64,000 bases of DNA from Lutimaribacter salitolerans (GTDB taxonomy: Bacteria > Pseudomonadota > Alphaproteobacteria > Rhodobacterales > Rhodobacteraceae), in contig NZ_JBHUDD010000050.1 of assembly GCF_042677865.1 (NCBI RefSeq), forward strand, positions 1 through 64,000, read 5' to 3'. The notes beneath the pieces are model-generated. The model had not been told where the DNA came from. It searched no databases and worked only from the letters and a program-made list of their open reading frames with translations. Numbering within the stretch: the stretch's first letter is position 1; each line of letters begins with the position of its first letter. Below, one piece after another: positions 1 to 7,993 of this stretch. Made by a program: the position numbers and the translations under genes.

Positions 1-105
1 CAAGACAGACAGCAGTTTCTCAGCCTTCATAGCCCTCGCAGCGACCGTTATTCGCCTCAGATGAACGTCAACAGGCCCTAATCTGGTGAGGTTGCCAAAG
101 CGCGC

Positions 106-1125
106 TCAGCGCGTCGAGGCGCGGCGCAGCAACTCGGCCGCATCGGGCCGGTCCAGCAGCGATTCCTGCACTTCATAGGCCATATGGGGTTTCTGGCCGT
201 GCCCGTTCAGGGTTTCCGACAGTTTCGCGGCCAGTTCGGCGGGCAGGGCCGGGCGCGTGCGCGGGTCGATCAGCAGCGTCTCGGCCGCGATCCCTTCGGC
301 ATAGATGATCTGGTGGCTGTCGAACAGAAGTTGAAAGTAATCCACGAACCCGCCGTCCTGCCGGTGCACGCTGGTGCCGTTCACCAGATGGCGCGCACGC
401 ACCAGCAACTCGGCCCGTCCGGCCCCTAGGGCATCCGAGCGCTGGTAGATGAACAACCGGTGTTCGGGGCTGACGATCAGGTCATGTTCGTTGTGCAGCG
501 TGCCCGCCGTGATGACGATGGGCGCGTGTTCGCCCACCGCGCGCACCGTGGTCTGGCCGATCCAGCGGATCTCTTGCGGGCCGTCATCGCGGGTTAGCAC
601 GCGGTCGCCCACCGACAGATCCTCGATCCGTTTCTGCGCGCCGTTGGCCATGGTGATATGGGTGCCACGCGTGAACGACACGCAGGCCAGCTCGGCCAGC
701 TTGGCCCGGGTGCTGTCGCGGTCGATGGTGACAAGGGCGTAATCGGTCTTGATCCGCAGCGCGGCCAGCGGCAGCGCGTAGATTTCGGCCACGTCGCCAT
801 CCTCGTCGACCTCGACCAGGACCAGAACCTCGGTCGTCTGGCCATCGGGCGACATGAAGGTCACGCAGCAGTCCAGATACAGCGCCGCGCCGGGTTGGCC
901 TGCGCCGGTGTCGGGGGCGATCACCAGCGTTTCGTCGGGAAAGGGCCGCACGCTGAGCCGCGTCATCTGCGCCTCGGGCGACAGGGCGTAGACATCGCTG
1001 GGCAGCAATTCATCCGCAAAGGACAGCGCATCGCCCAGATTGGCCCCGTTCACCACGGAGATATCCGACGACCGGAACACCGGCAGAGAAAAGGTCGCGT
1101 TCTGGCTGGCCTTGACCGTCAGCAT
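106..1125 (-). CDS. Hint-domain (Hedgehog/intein-type) protein
   Basis: About 339 residues. The C-terminal half is a Hint module. It begins near the segment CVSFTRGTHITMANG, has the block-A-like phrase IEDLSVGDRVLTRDDGPQEI, and continues with HDLIVSPEHRLFIY. Hint domains are autoprocessing folds. In Rhodobacterales, proteins of this build are numerous and their role is mostly unknown; many are linked to secreted or calcium-binding proteins. The N-terminal 170 residues are not recognised. I chose the ATG at 1125 (MLTVKAS) because a GGAAA-type ribosome site lies upstream. A longer ORF adds 31 residues of poor coding quality. The gene is divergent from the SDR at 1281. Confidence 0.8.
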   Translation of the reverse strand: MLTVKASQNATFSLPVFRSSDISVVNGANLGDALSFADELLPSDVYALSPEAQMTRLSVRPFPDETLVIAPDTGAGQPGAALYLDCCVTFMSPDGQTTEVLVLVEVDEDGDVAEIYALPLAALRIKTDYALVTIDRDSTRAKLAELACVSFTRGTHITMANGAQKRIEDLSVGDRVLTRDDGPQEIRWIGQTTVRAVGEHAPIVITAGTLHNEHDLIVSPEHRLFIYQRSDALGAGRAELLVRARHLVNGTSVHRQDGGFVDYFQLLFDSHQIIYAEGIAAETLLIDPRTRPALPAELAAKLSETLNGHGQKPHMAYEVQESLLDRPDAAELLRRASTR

Positions 1126-1280
1126 GGATGTTTCCGTCTTTCTGTCCTGCGCATTGAAGCAAAGCGTAGAATAGGATTGTGGCAAGGGTCGGTCAACGAG
1201 CGGGTGTTTTGCTGGCATAAGCGCAAAGTTTCCGCTAGCTCTTTGACCGCAACAGGAAATTCAGGGCAAGGAGCGACAAT

Positions 1281-2060
1281 ATGGATCTGGGGATCAAAGG
1301 CAAGCGCGCGCTGGTCTGCGCCAGCAGCAAGGGTCTGGGACGTGGCTGCGCCGAGGCGCTGGCCGCCGAGGGCGTGCATCTGGTGATGAATGCGCGCAGC
1401 GATGGCCCGCTGCAAGAGGCCGCGCAGGCGATCCGCGACGCCCATGGCGTCGAGGTGGTGGCCGTGGCCGCCGACATCACCACCGAAGAAGGCCGCGCAC
1501 AGGTGCTGGCCGCCGCGGGACAGGTGGACATCCTTGTGACCAACGCGGGCGGTCCGCCGCCGGGTATGTGGCACGACTGGGAGCGCGAGGACTTCATCAA
1601 GGCGCTGGATGCCAACATGCTGACACCCATCGCGCTGATCAAGGCGCTGGTGCCCGGCATGATGGAGCGCGGCTGGGGCCGGGTGGTCAACATCACCTCG
1701 CAATCGGTCAAGGCCCCCATCCCGGTTCTGGGCCTGTCCAACTCGGCCCGCGCGGGGCTGACCGGCTATGTCGCGGGCACCGCGCGGCAGGTGGCCGAAA
1801 AGGGCGTCACGATCAACAACCTGCTGCCTGGCATCCACGCCACCGACCGCGCCGTGTCGCTCGATACCGGTGTATCCAAGGCGCAGGGCATCACGATGGA
1901 CGAGGCGCGCAAGCAGCGCGAGGCGACGATTCCCGCCCGCCGCTACGGCACGGCCGAGGAATTCGGTGCCGCCTGTGCGTTCATCTGCTCGCACCATGCC
2001 GGGTTCATGATCGGGCAGAACGTGCTGCTGGACGGCGGGGCCACCAACGCCACGATCTGA
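1281..2060 (+). CDS. SDR family oxidoreductase, atypical active site
   Basis: A 259-residue short-chain dehydrogenase/reductase with an N-terminal Rossmann fold. The cofactor loop is CASSKGLGRG in place of TGxxxGxG, followed by the NAG segment VTNAGGPPPG. At the usual YxxxK site the sequence reads LSNSARAG, so the catalytic Tyr and Lys positions are Ser and Arg. This matches a FabG-like subfamily often named 3-oxoacyl-ACP reductase, but the altered residues make that reaction doubtful. The start is supported by AAGGAG about 8 bases upstream. No neighbour points to a pathway. Confidence 0.85.
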   Translation: MDLGIKGKRALVCASSKGLGRGCAEALAAEGVHLVMNARSDGPLQEAAQAIRDAHGVEVVAVAADITTEEGRAQVLAAAGQVDILVTNAGGPPPGMWHDWEREDFIKALDANMLTPIALIKALVPGMMERGWGRVVNITSQSVKAPIPVLGLSNSARAGLTGYVAGTARQVAEKGVTINNLLPGIHATDRAVSLDTGVSKAQGITMDEARKQREATIPARRYGTAEEFGAACAFICSHHAGFMIGQNVLLDGGATNATI

Positions 2061-2168
2061 CCCGGACCGGGACGGCCCGTCGCGCAGCCGCGCGATGGGC
2101 TTGCCCTTTTGCGGGCGTGTTGATAGGCGATACCTGACTGGTTTAATAAACTACCCCGTGACCCCAGG

Positions 2169-3296
2169 ATGAAACACGCCGCACCCCCGACCGCGCCTGA
2201 AAGGACACAGGTGACCCCGCTCGTTCCCCGTCTGGAAATCCGCGACCTGACCCGCAGCTTTGACGGGCAGGCGGTTGTGGATCATGTTTCGCTCAAGGTG
2301 ATGCCGGGGCAGGTGACCTGCCTTCTGGGCCCGTCGGGCTGCGGCAAATCCACCACGCTGCGGATGATCGCGGGCGTCGAGATGCAGGATTCGGGCGAAA
2401 TCCATGTCGATGGCAACCTGATCTGCGACACAGTGTTCCGGGTGCCGCCCGAGCGCCGGATGATCGGCCTGATGTTCCAGGATTTCGCGCTGTTTCCGCA
2501 TCTGACGGTGGGACAGAATGTCGCCTTCGGCCTGAAAGGCCCGGCCGAGGCGAAACGCGCCCGGGTCGAGGAACTTCTGGGCAAGGTCGGGCTGCAACGC
2601 TTTGTCGATGAGTTTCCCTATCAGTTGTCGGGTGGCGAGCAGCAGCGCGTGGCGCTGGCCCGCGCGCTGGCACCGCGCCCGCGTATCATGCTGATGGATG
2701 AACCCTTCTCGGGTCTGGACAACCGCCTGCGCGACGATATCCGCGACGAGACGCTCGAGGTGCTGAAGGCCGAGGATGCCGCCGTGTTGCTGGTCACGCA
2801 CGAGCCGGAAGAGGCGATGCGCATGGCCGACGAGATCGCGCTGATGCGCGATGGCAAGATCGTTCAGCAGGGTGCGCCTTATAATGTCTACAATGCGCCC
2901 ATTGACCGGCATGCCATGTCGTTCTTTAGCGATATCAATGTGATACGCGGCAAAGTTCAAGGCGCGCTGACAGAAACGCCCTTCGGGCAGTTCCTGGCCC
3001 CCGGTGTGCCTGACGGGGCCGAGGTCGACATCGTGATCCGCCCGCAGCACATCAAGCTGGACCTTGACCGGGGCGGGCGCGGCCCCAATCCCACGGTGCA
3101 GGATGGCGTGGCGGCGCGGGGCGAGGTGGTGCGCGCCCGTTTCATGGGCGCGGAGAGCCTAGTCGAGATCCGCATGGACTACGATGGCTCGATTCTCAAG
3201 GCGACGGTGCCCAACGTGTTCCTGCCCGGCCCGGGCAAACCGCTGTGGCTGATGATCCGGCGCGACCGCTGTTTCGTGTTTCCCGTCGACCGGTGA
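2169..3296 (+). CDS. ABC transporter ATP-binding protein, FbpC/PotA-like
   Basis: A 375-residue importer-type ATPase. Walker A is GPSGCGKST near residue 58, the signature is LSGGEQQRVALARAL, Walker B is IMLMDEP, and the switch histidine lies in LLVTHEPEEA. The last 110 residues form a TOBE-type regulatory domain with the phrase VIRPQHIKL. The whole resembles the ferric-iron ATPase FbpC. Neither a permease nor a binding protein is encoded beside it, so it is an orphan here and must work with parts encoded elsewhere. An 11-base palindrome, GTTTAATAAAC (2141-2151), lies just upstream and could be an operator. The true start could be a few codons downstream. Confidence 0.85.
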   Translation: MKHAAPPTAPERTQVTPLVPRLEIRDLTRSFDGQAVVDHVSLKVMPGQVTCLLGPSGCGKSTTLRMIAGVEMQDSGEIHVDGNLICDTVFRVPPERRMIGLMFQDFALFPHLTVGQNVAFGLKGPAEAKRARVEELLGKVGLQRFVDEFPYQLSGGEQQRVALARALAPRPRIMLMDEPFSGLDNRLRDDIRDETLEVLKAEDAAVLLVTHEPEEAMRMADEIALMRDGKIVQQGAPYNVYNAPIDRHAMSFFSDINVIRGKVQGALTETPFGQFLAPGVPDGAEVDIVIRPQHIKLDLDRGGRGPNPTVQDGVAARGEVVRARFMGAESLVEIRMDYDGSILKATVPNVFLPGPGKPLWLMIRRDRCFVFPVDR

Positions 3297-3303
3297 TCCC
3301 GGT

Positions 3304-3379
3304 CGAGAAGTTTCGTCCGAAAATTCTCGACGACAGGCACGCGTGGGGCGAGGCGAGATTTTTCGGAAGAAAAATCTCG
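3304..3379. repeat. Pair of related hairpins (possible terminator/dispersed repeat)
   Basis: Two A/T-containing palindromes sit between the ABC ATPase and tatA. The first (3304-3329) pairs CGAGAA with TTCTCG and TTTCG with CGAAA, with one mismatch and a two-base loop. The second (3354-3379) is a perfect 11-bp stem, CGAGATTTTTC/GAAAAATCTCG, with loop GGAA. Each is followed by a similar (G)ACAGGC tail, so they look like two diverged copies of one element. They could end transcription of the ATPase gene or be members of a dispersed family. Neither has a clear U-tract. Confidence 0.7.
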
Positions 3380-3518
3380 GGGACAGGCGCGGCTGAGCGA
3401 TCAATTTCCACGGTTGGGCACGCTTTGGTCCTTCCATGTGTGCGCCAAGCCCATTAGATACGAACAATGATTTTCGATGGGCCGCACGCGCACAGGCCCC
3501 GACCAAGGGAGAGATGAC

Positions 3519-3743
3519 ATGCTCAACAATATCGGCCTTCCCGGCCTTCTACTGATCGCGGTTGTCGTGCTGGTTCTGTTCGGCCGCGGCAAGATCAGTT
3601 CGCTCATGGGGGAGGTGGGCAAAGGCATCACCTCGTTCAAGAAAGGTGTCGCCGAAGGCACCAAGGAGCTGGACACCGACGAGGACGAAAGCGTGAAAAC
3701 CGCCAGGGACGTCACGCCGGAAAGCGACAAAGACAAGGTCTGA
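3519..3743 (+). CDS. tatA: Twin-arginine translocase subunit TatA
   Basis: A 74-residue TatA. It has a short N-terminal membrane helix (GLPGLLLIAVVVLVLFG), then the FG hinge and an amphipathic helix (ISSLMGEVGKGITSFKKG), then an acidic tail. TatA oligomerises to let folded twin-arginine-signal proteins cross the inner membrane. The start is the ATG at 3519, preceded by AGGGAGAG, giving the usual TatA length; an upstream in-frame ATG would add 14 unlikely residues. It is the first gene of the tatABC-DUF815 operon, three bases before tatB. The molybdenum hydroxylase encoded later in the window is of the cytoplasmic kind and not an obvious client. Confidence 0.95.
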   Translation: MLNNIGLPGLLLIAVVVLVLFGRGKISSLMGEVGKGITSFKKGVAEGTKELDTDEDESVKTARDVTPESDKDKV

Positions 3744-3746
3744 TCC

Positions 3747-4259
3747 ATGTTTGACCTCGGCTGGACCGAATTGCTGGTGATCGGCGTGGTGGCCCTGATC
3801 GTGGTCGGGCCAAAGGATCTGCCCGGCCTGTTCAAGTCGGTCGGACGTTTCGTGGGCAAGGCCAAGGGCATGGCGCGCGAATTCAGCCGCGCGATGGAGG
3901 ATGCCGCCGACGACAGCGGCATGCGCGACATCCAGAAGACCATCCGCAGCGCCACCAACCCGGTCGGCAGCGCGATGGACGGGGTGAAAGATGCCGCCCG
4001 GTCGCTGACCGACATCGACCCCAAAAGCCACACAGGCAAACTGTCTGCCGAACGGGCCGAGGCCAAGAAGAAGATCGAGGCCGCCGCCGCGCGCAAGGCC
4101 GCCGAGCGGATGCAGCGCGAAGCTGCCGAGGCGCTGGCCAAGGCCGATGCCGCCGAGGCCGAGCTGAGCAAACCTGCCGACACGCCCCCCGCTGACACCG
4201 CCGCACCCGCCGCGCCAAAGGCGGATGCACAGGTCGCGACTTCCAAGGACAGTGCATGA
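3747..4259 (+). CDS. tatB: Sec-independent translocase subunit TatB
   Basis: A 170-residue TatB. The start MFDLGWTELLVIGVVALIVVGPKDLP has the family's Glu-8 in the membrane helix and the GPKDLP hinge, followed by an amphipathic helix and a long Ala/Glu/Lys-rich coiled segment. TatB and TatC together form the receptor for twin-arginine signal peptides. The last residues overlap the tatC start (ATGA at 4256-4259), which indicates translational coupling. The C-terminal tail ends in Pro/Ala-rich low complexity, which is common in alphaproteobacterial TatB. Confidence 0.95.
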   Translation: MFDLGWTELLVIGVVALIVVGPKDLPGLFKSVGRFVGKAKGMAREFSRAMEDAADDSGMRDIQKTIRSATNPVGSAMDGVKDAARSLTDIDPKSHTGKLSAERAEAKKKIEAAAARKAAERMQREAAEALAKADAAEAELSKPADTPPADTAAPAAPKADAQVATSKDSA

Positions 4260-5173
4260 GCAACGCAGACGAGATCGAAGAAAGCTCGGCCCCGCTGATC
4301 GAGCATCTGGCCGAGCTGCGCACCCGGCTCATCCACTCGGTCGTGGCTTTCGTCATCGGCATGGTGATCTGTTTCACCGTGGCGACACCGATTTTCAACT
4401 TCCTGACCGACCCGCTGTGTCAGGTGCTGGCCGACCGTGGGCAGGATTGCGACCTGATCTTCATCAGCCCGCAGGAAGGTTTCTTCGTCGCGATCAAGAT
4501 CTCGTTCCTGGGCGGCTTCATGCTGGCCTTTCCCTATATCGCCAACCAGATGTGGCGCTTCGTGGCGCCGGGGCTATACCGCTCGGAAAAGGGCGCGTTC
4601 CTGCCGTTCCTGATCGCCTCGCCCTTCATGTTCTTTTCGGGCGCGGCGTTTGCCTTCTACGTCGTCACGCCGCTGGCCTATGACTTTTTCCTCGGTTTTC
4701 AGCAATTCGGCACCGGCGGCGAGGCCGTTGTGGGCCAGGAAGTCCGGCAGGGCCTGTCGGTCGTGTTCCAGGGCTCGGCGCAGGAGTACCTGAACCTGAC
4801 GATCAAGTTCATCATCGCCTTTGGCCTGTGCTTTCAGCTGCCTGTTCTGCTGACCCTGATGGGCAAGGCCGGGCTGGTCAGTTCGCAGGGCTTGAAGGAT
4901 GTGCGCAAATACGCGGTGGTGGGCATTCTGGTGCTGGCCGCCTTCGTCACGCCGCCGGACGTGATCACGCAGGTGATCCTGTTCGTGGTGGTCTATGGCC
5001 TGTACGAAGTGTCGATCTTTCTCGTCCGCCGGGTCGAGAGAAAGCGCAAGGAGCAGATGCAGAAAGAGGGCATCTGGTTCGAGGATGATGACGAGGATTT
5101 CGACGATCCCCTGATGAAGGAATTCGACGAAGACCCTGACACCGGCGATACCGGCAAGGGCAACCGCGACTGA
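4256..5173 (+). CDS. tatC: Twin-arginine translocase subunit TatC
   Basis: A 305-residue polytopic membrane protein with the TatC opening SSAPLIEHLAELRTRLI, then six predicted membrane helices (for example VVAFVIGMVICFTVATPIF and FLIASPFMFFSGAAFAFYVV). It carries the conserved FISPQEGFFVAIK loop and an acidic cytoplasmic tail (FEDDDEDFDDP). TatC recognises the twin-arginine signal. It is somewhat longer than the E. coli protein because of the loop near residues 150-175 and the acidic tail. Its stop overlaps the next start as TGATG, so the DUF815 gene is coupled to it. Confidence 0.96.
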   Translation: MSNADEIEESSAPLIEHLAELRTRLIHSVVAFVIGMVICFTVATPIFNFLTDPLCQVLADRGQDCDLIFISPQEGFFVAIKISFLGGFMLAFPYIANQMWRFVAPGLYRSEKGAFLPFLIASPFMFFSGAAFAFYVVTPLAYDFFLGFQQFGTGGEAVVGQEVRQGLSVVFQGSAQEYLNLTIKFIIAFGLCFQLPVLLTLMGKAGLVSSQGLKDVRKYAVVGILVLAAFVTPPDVITQVILFVVVYGLYEVSIFLVRRVERKRKEQMQKEGIWFEDDDEDFDDPLMKEFDEDPDTGDTGKGNRD

Positions 5174-6015
5174 TGGATGAGGCCACGCTGACCCGAATCG
5201 CCGACGCGCTGGAGCGTCTTGCCCCCGCGCCTCTGGCCGCCCCCGATCTGGACGCGGCAGATGCCTTTGTCTGGCACGTGTCGCCCGATCGTCTGGTGCC
5301 GGTGCCGCATGTTGCCCGCGTGGGGATCGAGCTGCTGGTGGGGGTCAACCGCTCGCGCGATACGCTGCTGGACAACACCCGCCAGTTCGCGCGCGGCCTG
5401 TCGGCGAACAATGCCCTGCTGTGGGGCGCGCGCGGCATGGGCAAATCCAGCCTGGTCAAGGCGGTTCATGCCGCCATCCTGGCCGAAGGCCTGCCGCTGA
5501 AGATCGTCGAGCTGCAACGCGAGGATCTGCCCAGCGTGCAGCGCCTGCTGGCAATCCTGCGCGCGGCACCCGGCCATCGGTTCGTGCTGTTCTGCGATGA
5601 TCTGTCATTCAGCCACGATGACCAGCATTACAAAAGCCTCAAGGCGGTGCTGGATGGTGGGATCGAAGGCCGGCCCGACAACGTGATTTTCTATGCCACG
5701 TCGAATCGCCGCCACCTGATGCCCCGCGACATGATCGAGAACGAGCGCGGCAGCGCCATCAACCCGTCAGAGGCGGTCGAGGAAAAGGTATCGCTGTCGG
5801 ATCGGTTCGGGCTGTGGCTGGGGTTTCACGCCTGCGATCAGGATCAGTATCTGGCGATGATCCGCGGCTATTGTGATGCCCACGGGGTCGAGATTGACGA
5901 TGACACCCTGCGCGCCGAGGCGATCGAATGGCAGGCAACGCGCGGCGGCCGCTCGGGCCGGGTGGCGTGGCAGTTCTTTACCGATCTGGCAGGACGGCGC
6001 GGCGTGCGCGTCTGA
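5173..6015 (+). CDS. DUF815-type P-loop ATPase
   Basis: A 280-residue AAA-like ATPase of the DUF815 family. Walker A is GARGMGKSS (residues 85-93) and Walker B is FVLFCDDLSF near residue 137. Next comes a sensor-like stretch, VIFYATSNRRHLMPRDM, and a C-terminal helical part with EWQATRGGRSGRVAWQF. Its biochemical job is not established. It overlaps tatC by one base, so it is made as part of the tat operon, which suggests a role linked to Tat export, maturation of exported cofactor proteins or the cell envelope. That link is inferred from position only. Its stop is 16 bases from the convergent NlpD-like gene. Confidence 0.85.
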   Translation: MDEATLTRIADALERLAPAPLAAPDLDAADAFVWHVSPDRLVPVPHVARVGIELLVGVNRSRDTLLDNTRQFARGLSANNALLWGARGMGKSSLVKAVHAAILAEGLPLKIVELQREDLPSVQRLLAILRAAPGHRFVLFCDDLSFSHDDQHYKSLKAVLDGGIEGRPDNVIFYATSNRRHLMPRDMIENERGSAINPSEAVEEKVSLSDRFGLWLGFHACDQDQYLAMIRGYCDAHGVEIDDDTLRAEAIEWQATRGGRSGRVAWQFFTDLAGRRGVRV

Positions 6016-6031
6016 CGCCGCGACAATCGGA

Positions 6032-7264
6032 TCAGTTCAGATACGGGTTCGGATCGACGCTGTCGAAACCCTTGCGCACCTCGAAATGCACATAGTTCGC
6101 ATCACCGCCGCGGATTTTCGCGATCGTTTGCCCACGGCTGACGTTGTCGCCCTTGGCCACGGTGATGCCTTCGACATTGGCATAGACGGTCAGCAGGTTG
6201 TCGGGATGCTTGATCACAACGATGGGCACCTGATCGGCATCCGAGGTGATCGCGGCCACGGTGCCCGAGGCGGCGGCCTTGACCGACGTGCCGGCGGCGG
6301 CCTGAATGTCGATGCCGTCGTTGCGGCCCTTGGCGTAGTCGCGGATGATCTTGCCCTGCACCGGATAGCCCAGCCGGGCATCTGTGGTGCTGGCGCTGGT
6401 CTGGCTTTGGCCCATGTCGGGCGCGGGCGCATCCGGCTCCACGGGTGTCGCGGCAGAGGCGTCATCGTCGGGCAGCGGCTGCGAGGCCGAAGGCGGTGTC
6501 GGCGTGGGTGATCCGCTGCCGGGTGTCGGCGTGTCCAGCGGGGTGGTCGTCGTCTCGGGGGCGGCGGCGGCGCTGCGCGCGGGCGCGGCGGTGTTGGCGA
6601 CGGGGATCAGCAGATACTGCCCTTCGCGCAGGCCGAAATCACTGCCCAGCCCGTTCCATTCGGCCAGCGAGCGCACCGAAACGTCATAAAGCCGCGCAAC
6701 GGTATAGGCGGTCTCGCCGCGCCTGACCTGGTGGCGCACCGGCTCGGCCCCGGTCTGCGCGGGGGCCGGGGCGGCGGCGGTCTGGGTTCCGGCGGGGGTT
6801 GACCGGTCGATGGCCGAGCCCGCCAGCGTTGTGATATCCACGCGGTCCGGTGACGCTGTCGCCCCGGTCGCGGGCGAGGGTTCGGCCACGCGGTTGGGCA
6901 GGGCGATCACCTCGCCCGCGCGCAGGGTATCGCCGGTCTGCAACCCGTTGAACCGCGCCAGCGCGCCCGCGTCGGTGCCGATGCGGCGCGCCACGTCCTG
7001 AACCGTATCGCCGCGCTCGGCCACGGCGACCTGATAGCCGGGATAAGAAATCACGCCGCGATTGTCCGCCGGGGGCCGGTCTGCCGCCGCCTGCCGTGCG
7101 GCCTGCGCGGTGGTGGGGGCATCGCCGAAATTGCCGCGCAGGTCGAAATCCAGCGGAGCCTCGCAGCCGGCCAGCAAGGCCGTGGCAGCCGTGGCCATCA
7201 GCAGGCGGCGGGCGGGAAACGCGGCGGAAAACACAGGGGCGGCGGGTGAAAAACGGGCAATCAT
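6032..7264 (-). CDS. nlpD: LysM/M23 lipoprotein, NlpD-like (degenerate catalytic site)
   Basis: A 410-residue envelope lipoprotein. The signal peptide ends in the lipobox LLAGC (around residues 30-34). Two LysM peptidoglycan-binding domains follow (GYQVAVAERGDTVQDVARRIG and VRHQVRRGETAYTVARLYDV). A Pro/Ser/Thr-rich linker leads to a C-terminal LytM/M23 domain. The metal-site motifs are altered: canonical HxGxD reads NDGID, and canonical HxH reads YVH. Loss of these zinc ligands is typical of NlpD/EnvC-type activators that switch on amidases at division without cutting peptidoglycan themselves. It lies downstream of surE-pcm, matching the surE-pcm-nlpD order known in many proteobacteria. Confidence 0.9.
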   Translation of the reverse strand: MIARFSPAAPVFSAAFPARRLLMATAATALLAGCEAPLDFDLRGNFGDAPTTAQAARQAAADRPPADNRGVISYPGYQVAVAERGDTVQDVARRIGTDAGALARFNGLQTGDTLRAGEVIALPNRVAEPSPATGATASPDRVDITTLAGSAIDRSTPAGTQTAAAPAPAQTGAEPVRHQVRRGETAYTVARLYDVSVRSLAEWNGLGSDFGLREGQYLLIPVANTAAPARSAAAAPETTTTPLDTPTPGSGSPTPTPPSASQPLPDDDASAATPVEPDAPAPDMGQSQTSASTTDARLGYPVQGKIIRDYAKGRNDGIDIQAAAGTSVKAAASGTVAAITSDADQVPIVVIKHPDNLLTVYANVEGITVAKGDNVSRGQTIAKIRGGDANYVHFEVRKGFDSVDPNPYLN

Positions 7265-7339
7265 CTGTCGATATCCTCGAATGTCTGGTGCCCCTTGTGG
7301 CCGGGGCTTGGATGCGGTCTTGCGGCGGCGCGATGGCCC

Positions 7340-7993
7340 TCAGTCTTCCCGGCCCAGCCCTTCGACCAGCGGCACGAAACGCACCGGGCGCAGTTCGTCA
7401 TACTCAAATCCTGTTTCGGTCCGGGTCACCCGGATCAGGCTCTGGACCGTGTCCGACTGGCCCACGGGCAATACCATGATACCCCCGATTTTCAACTGGG
7501 CCAATAGGGGGCCGGGCGGGTCTTCGGCGGCGGCGGTCACGAGAATGCGATCAAACGGGGCCTGATCGGGCAGTCCGAACGATCCGTCGGCGGTCACGGC
7601 GGTGATATTGACCAGACCCATGGCGTCAAACACCCCCTGCGCCTCGCGGACAAGGCGGCGGTAGCGGTCGACGGTATAGACCCGCCGCGCCAGATGGCTG
7701 AGGATCGCCGCCTGATAGCCGCTGCCGGTACCGACCTCCAGCACCTTGTCGCGCGGCTGGATCGCCAGGGCCTGCGTCATCAGTCCCACAACCGAGGGTT
7801 GGCTGATCGTCTGCCCGCAGGCGATGGGCAGCGGCATGTCCTCGTATGCGCGCCCGGCAAAGATGCCGCGCACGAAAGGCGCGCGGTCGACCCGTTCCAT
7901 CGCCGTCAGAACGCGCTTGTCGGTCACCCCGCGCGAGCGGAGCGCGAACAGGAACTGCATCTTGCGTTCTGCGGTGGCGGGATCGTCGCTCAT
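7340..7993 (-). CDS. pcm: Protein-L-isoaspartate O-methyltransferase
   Basis: A 217-residue class I SAM methyltransferase. It has the PCMT entry motif (DMPLPIACGQTISQPSVVGLMTQAL) and the SAM loop VLEVGTGSGYQAAIL, then VYTVDRYRRLV and DRILVTAAAEDPP. The enzyme methylates isoaspartyl residues in aged proteins and so starts their repair. The start ATG overlaps the surE stop (ATGA at 7990-7993), showing a surE-pcm operon, with nlpD 75 bases downstream. Length and motifs are normal for the family. Confidence 0.95.
   Translation of the reverse strand: MSDDPATAERKMQFLFALRSRGVTDKRVLTAMERVDRAPFVRGIFAGRAYEDMPLPIACGQTISQPSVVGLMTQALAIQPRDKVLEVGTGSGYQAAILSHLARRVYTVDRYRRLVREAQGVFDAMGLVNITAVTADGSFGLPDQAPFDRILVTAAAEDPPGPLLAQLKIGGIMVLPVGQSDTVQSLIRVTRTETGFEYDELRPVRFVPLVEGLGRED

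Noticed and set aside
1..30. Possible start of a minus-strand gene (M-K-A-E-K-L-L...) running off the left edge
   Set aside because: Only ten codons are visible and the GAGGG site is just two bases from the ATG, so it cannot be supported.
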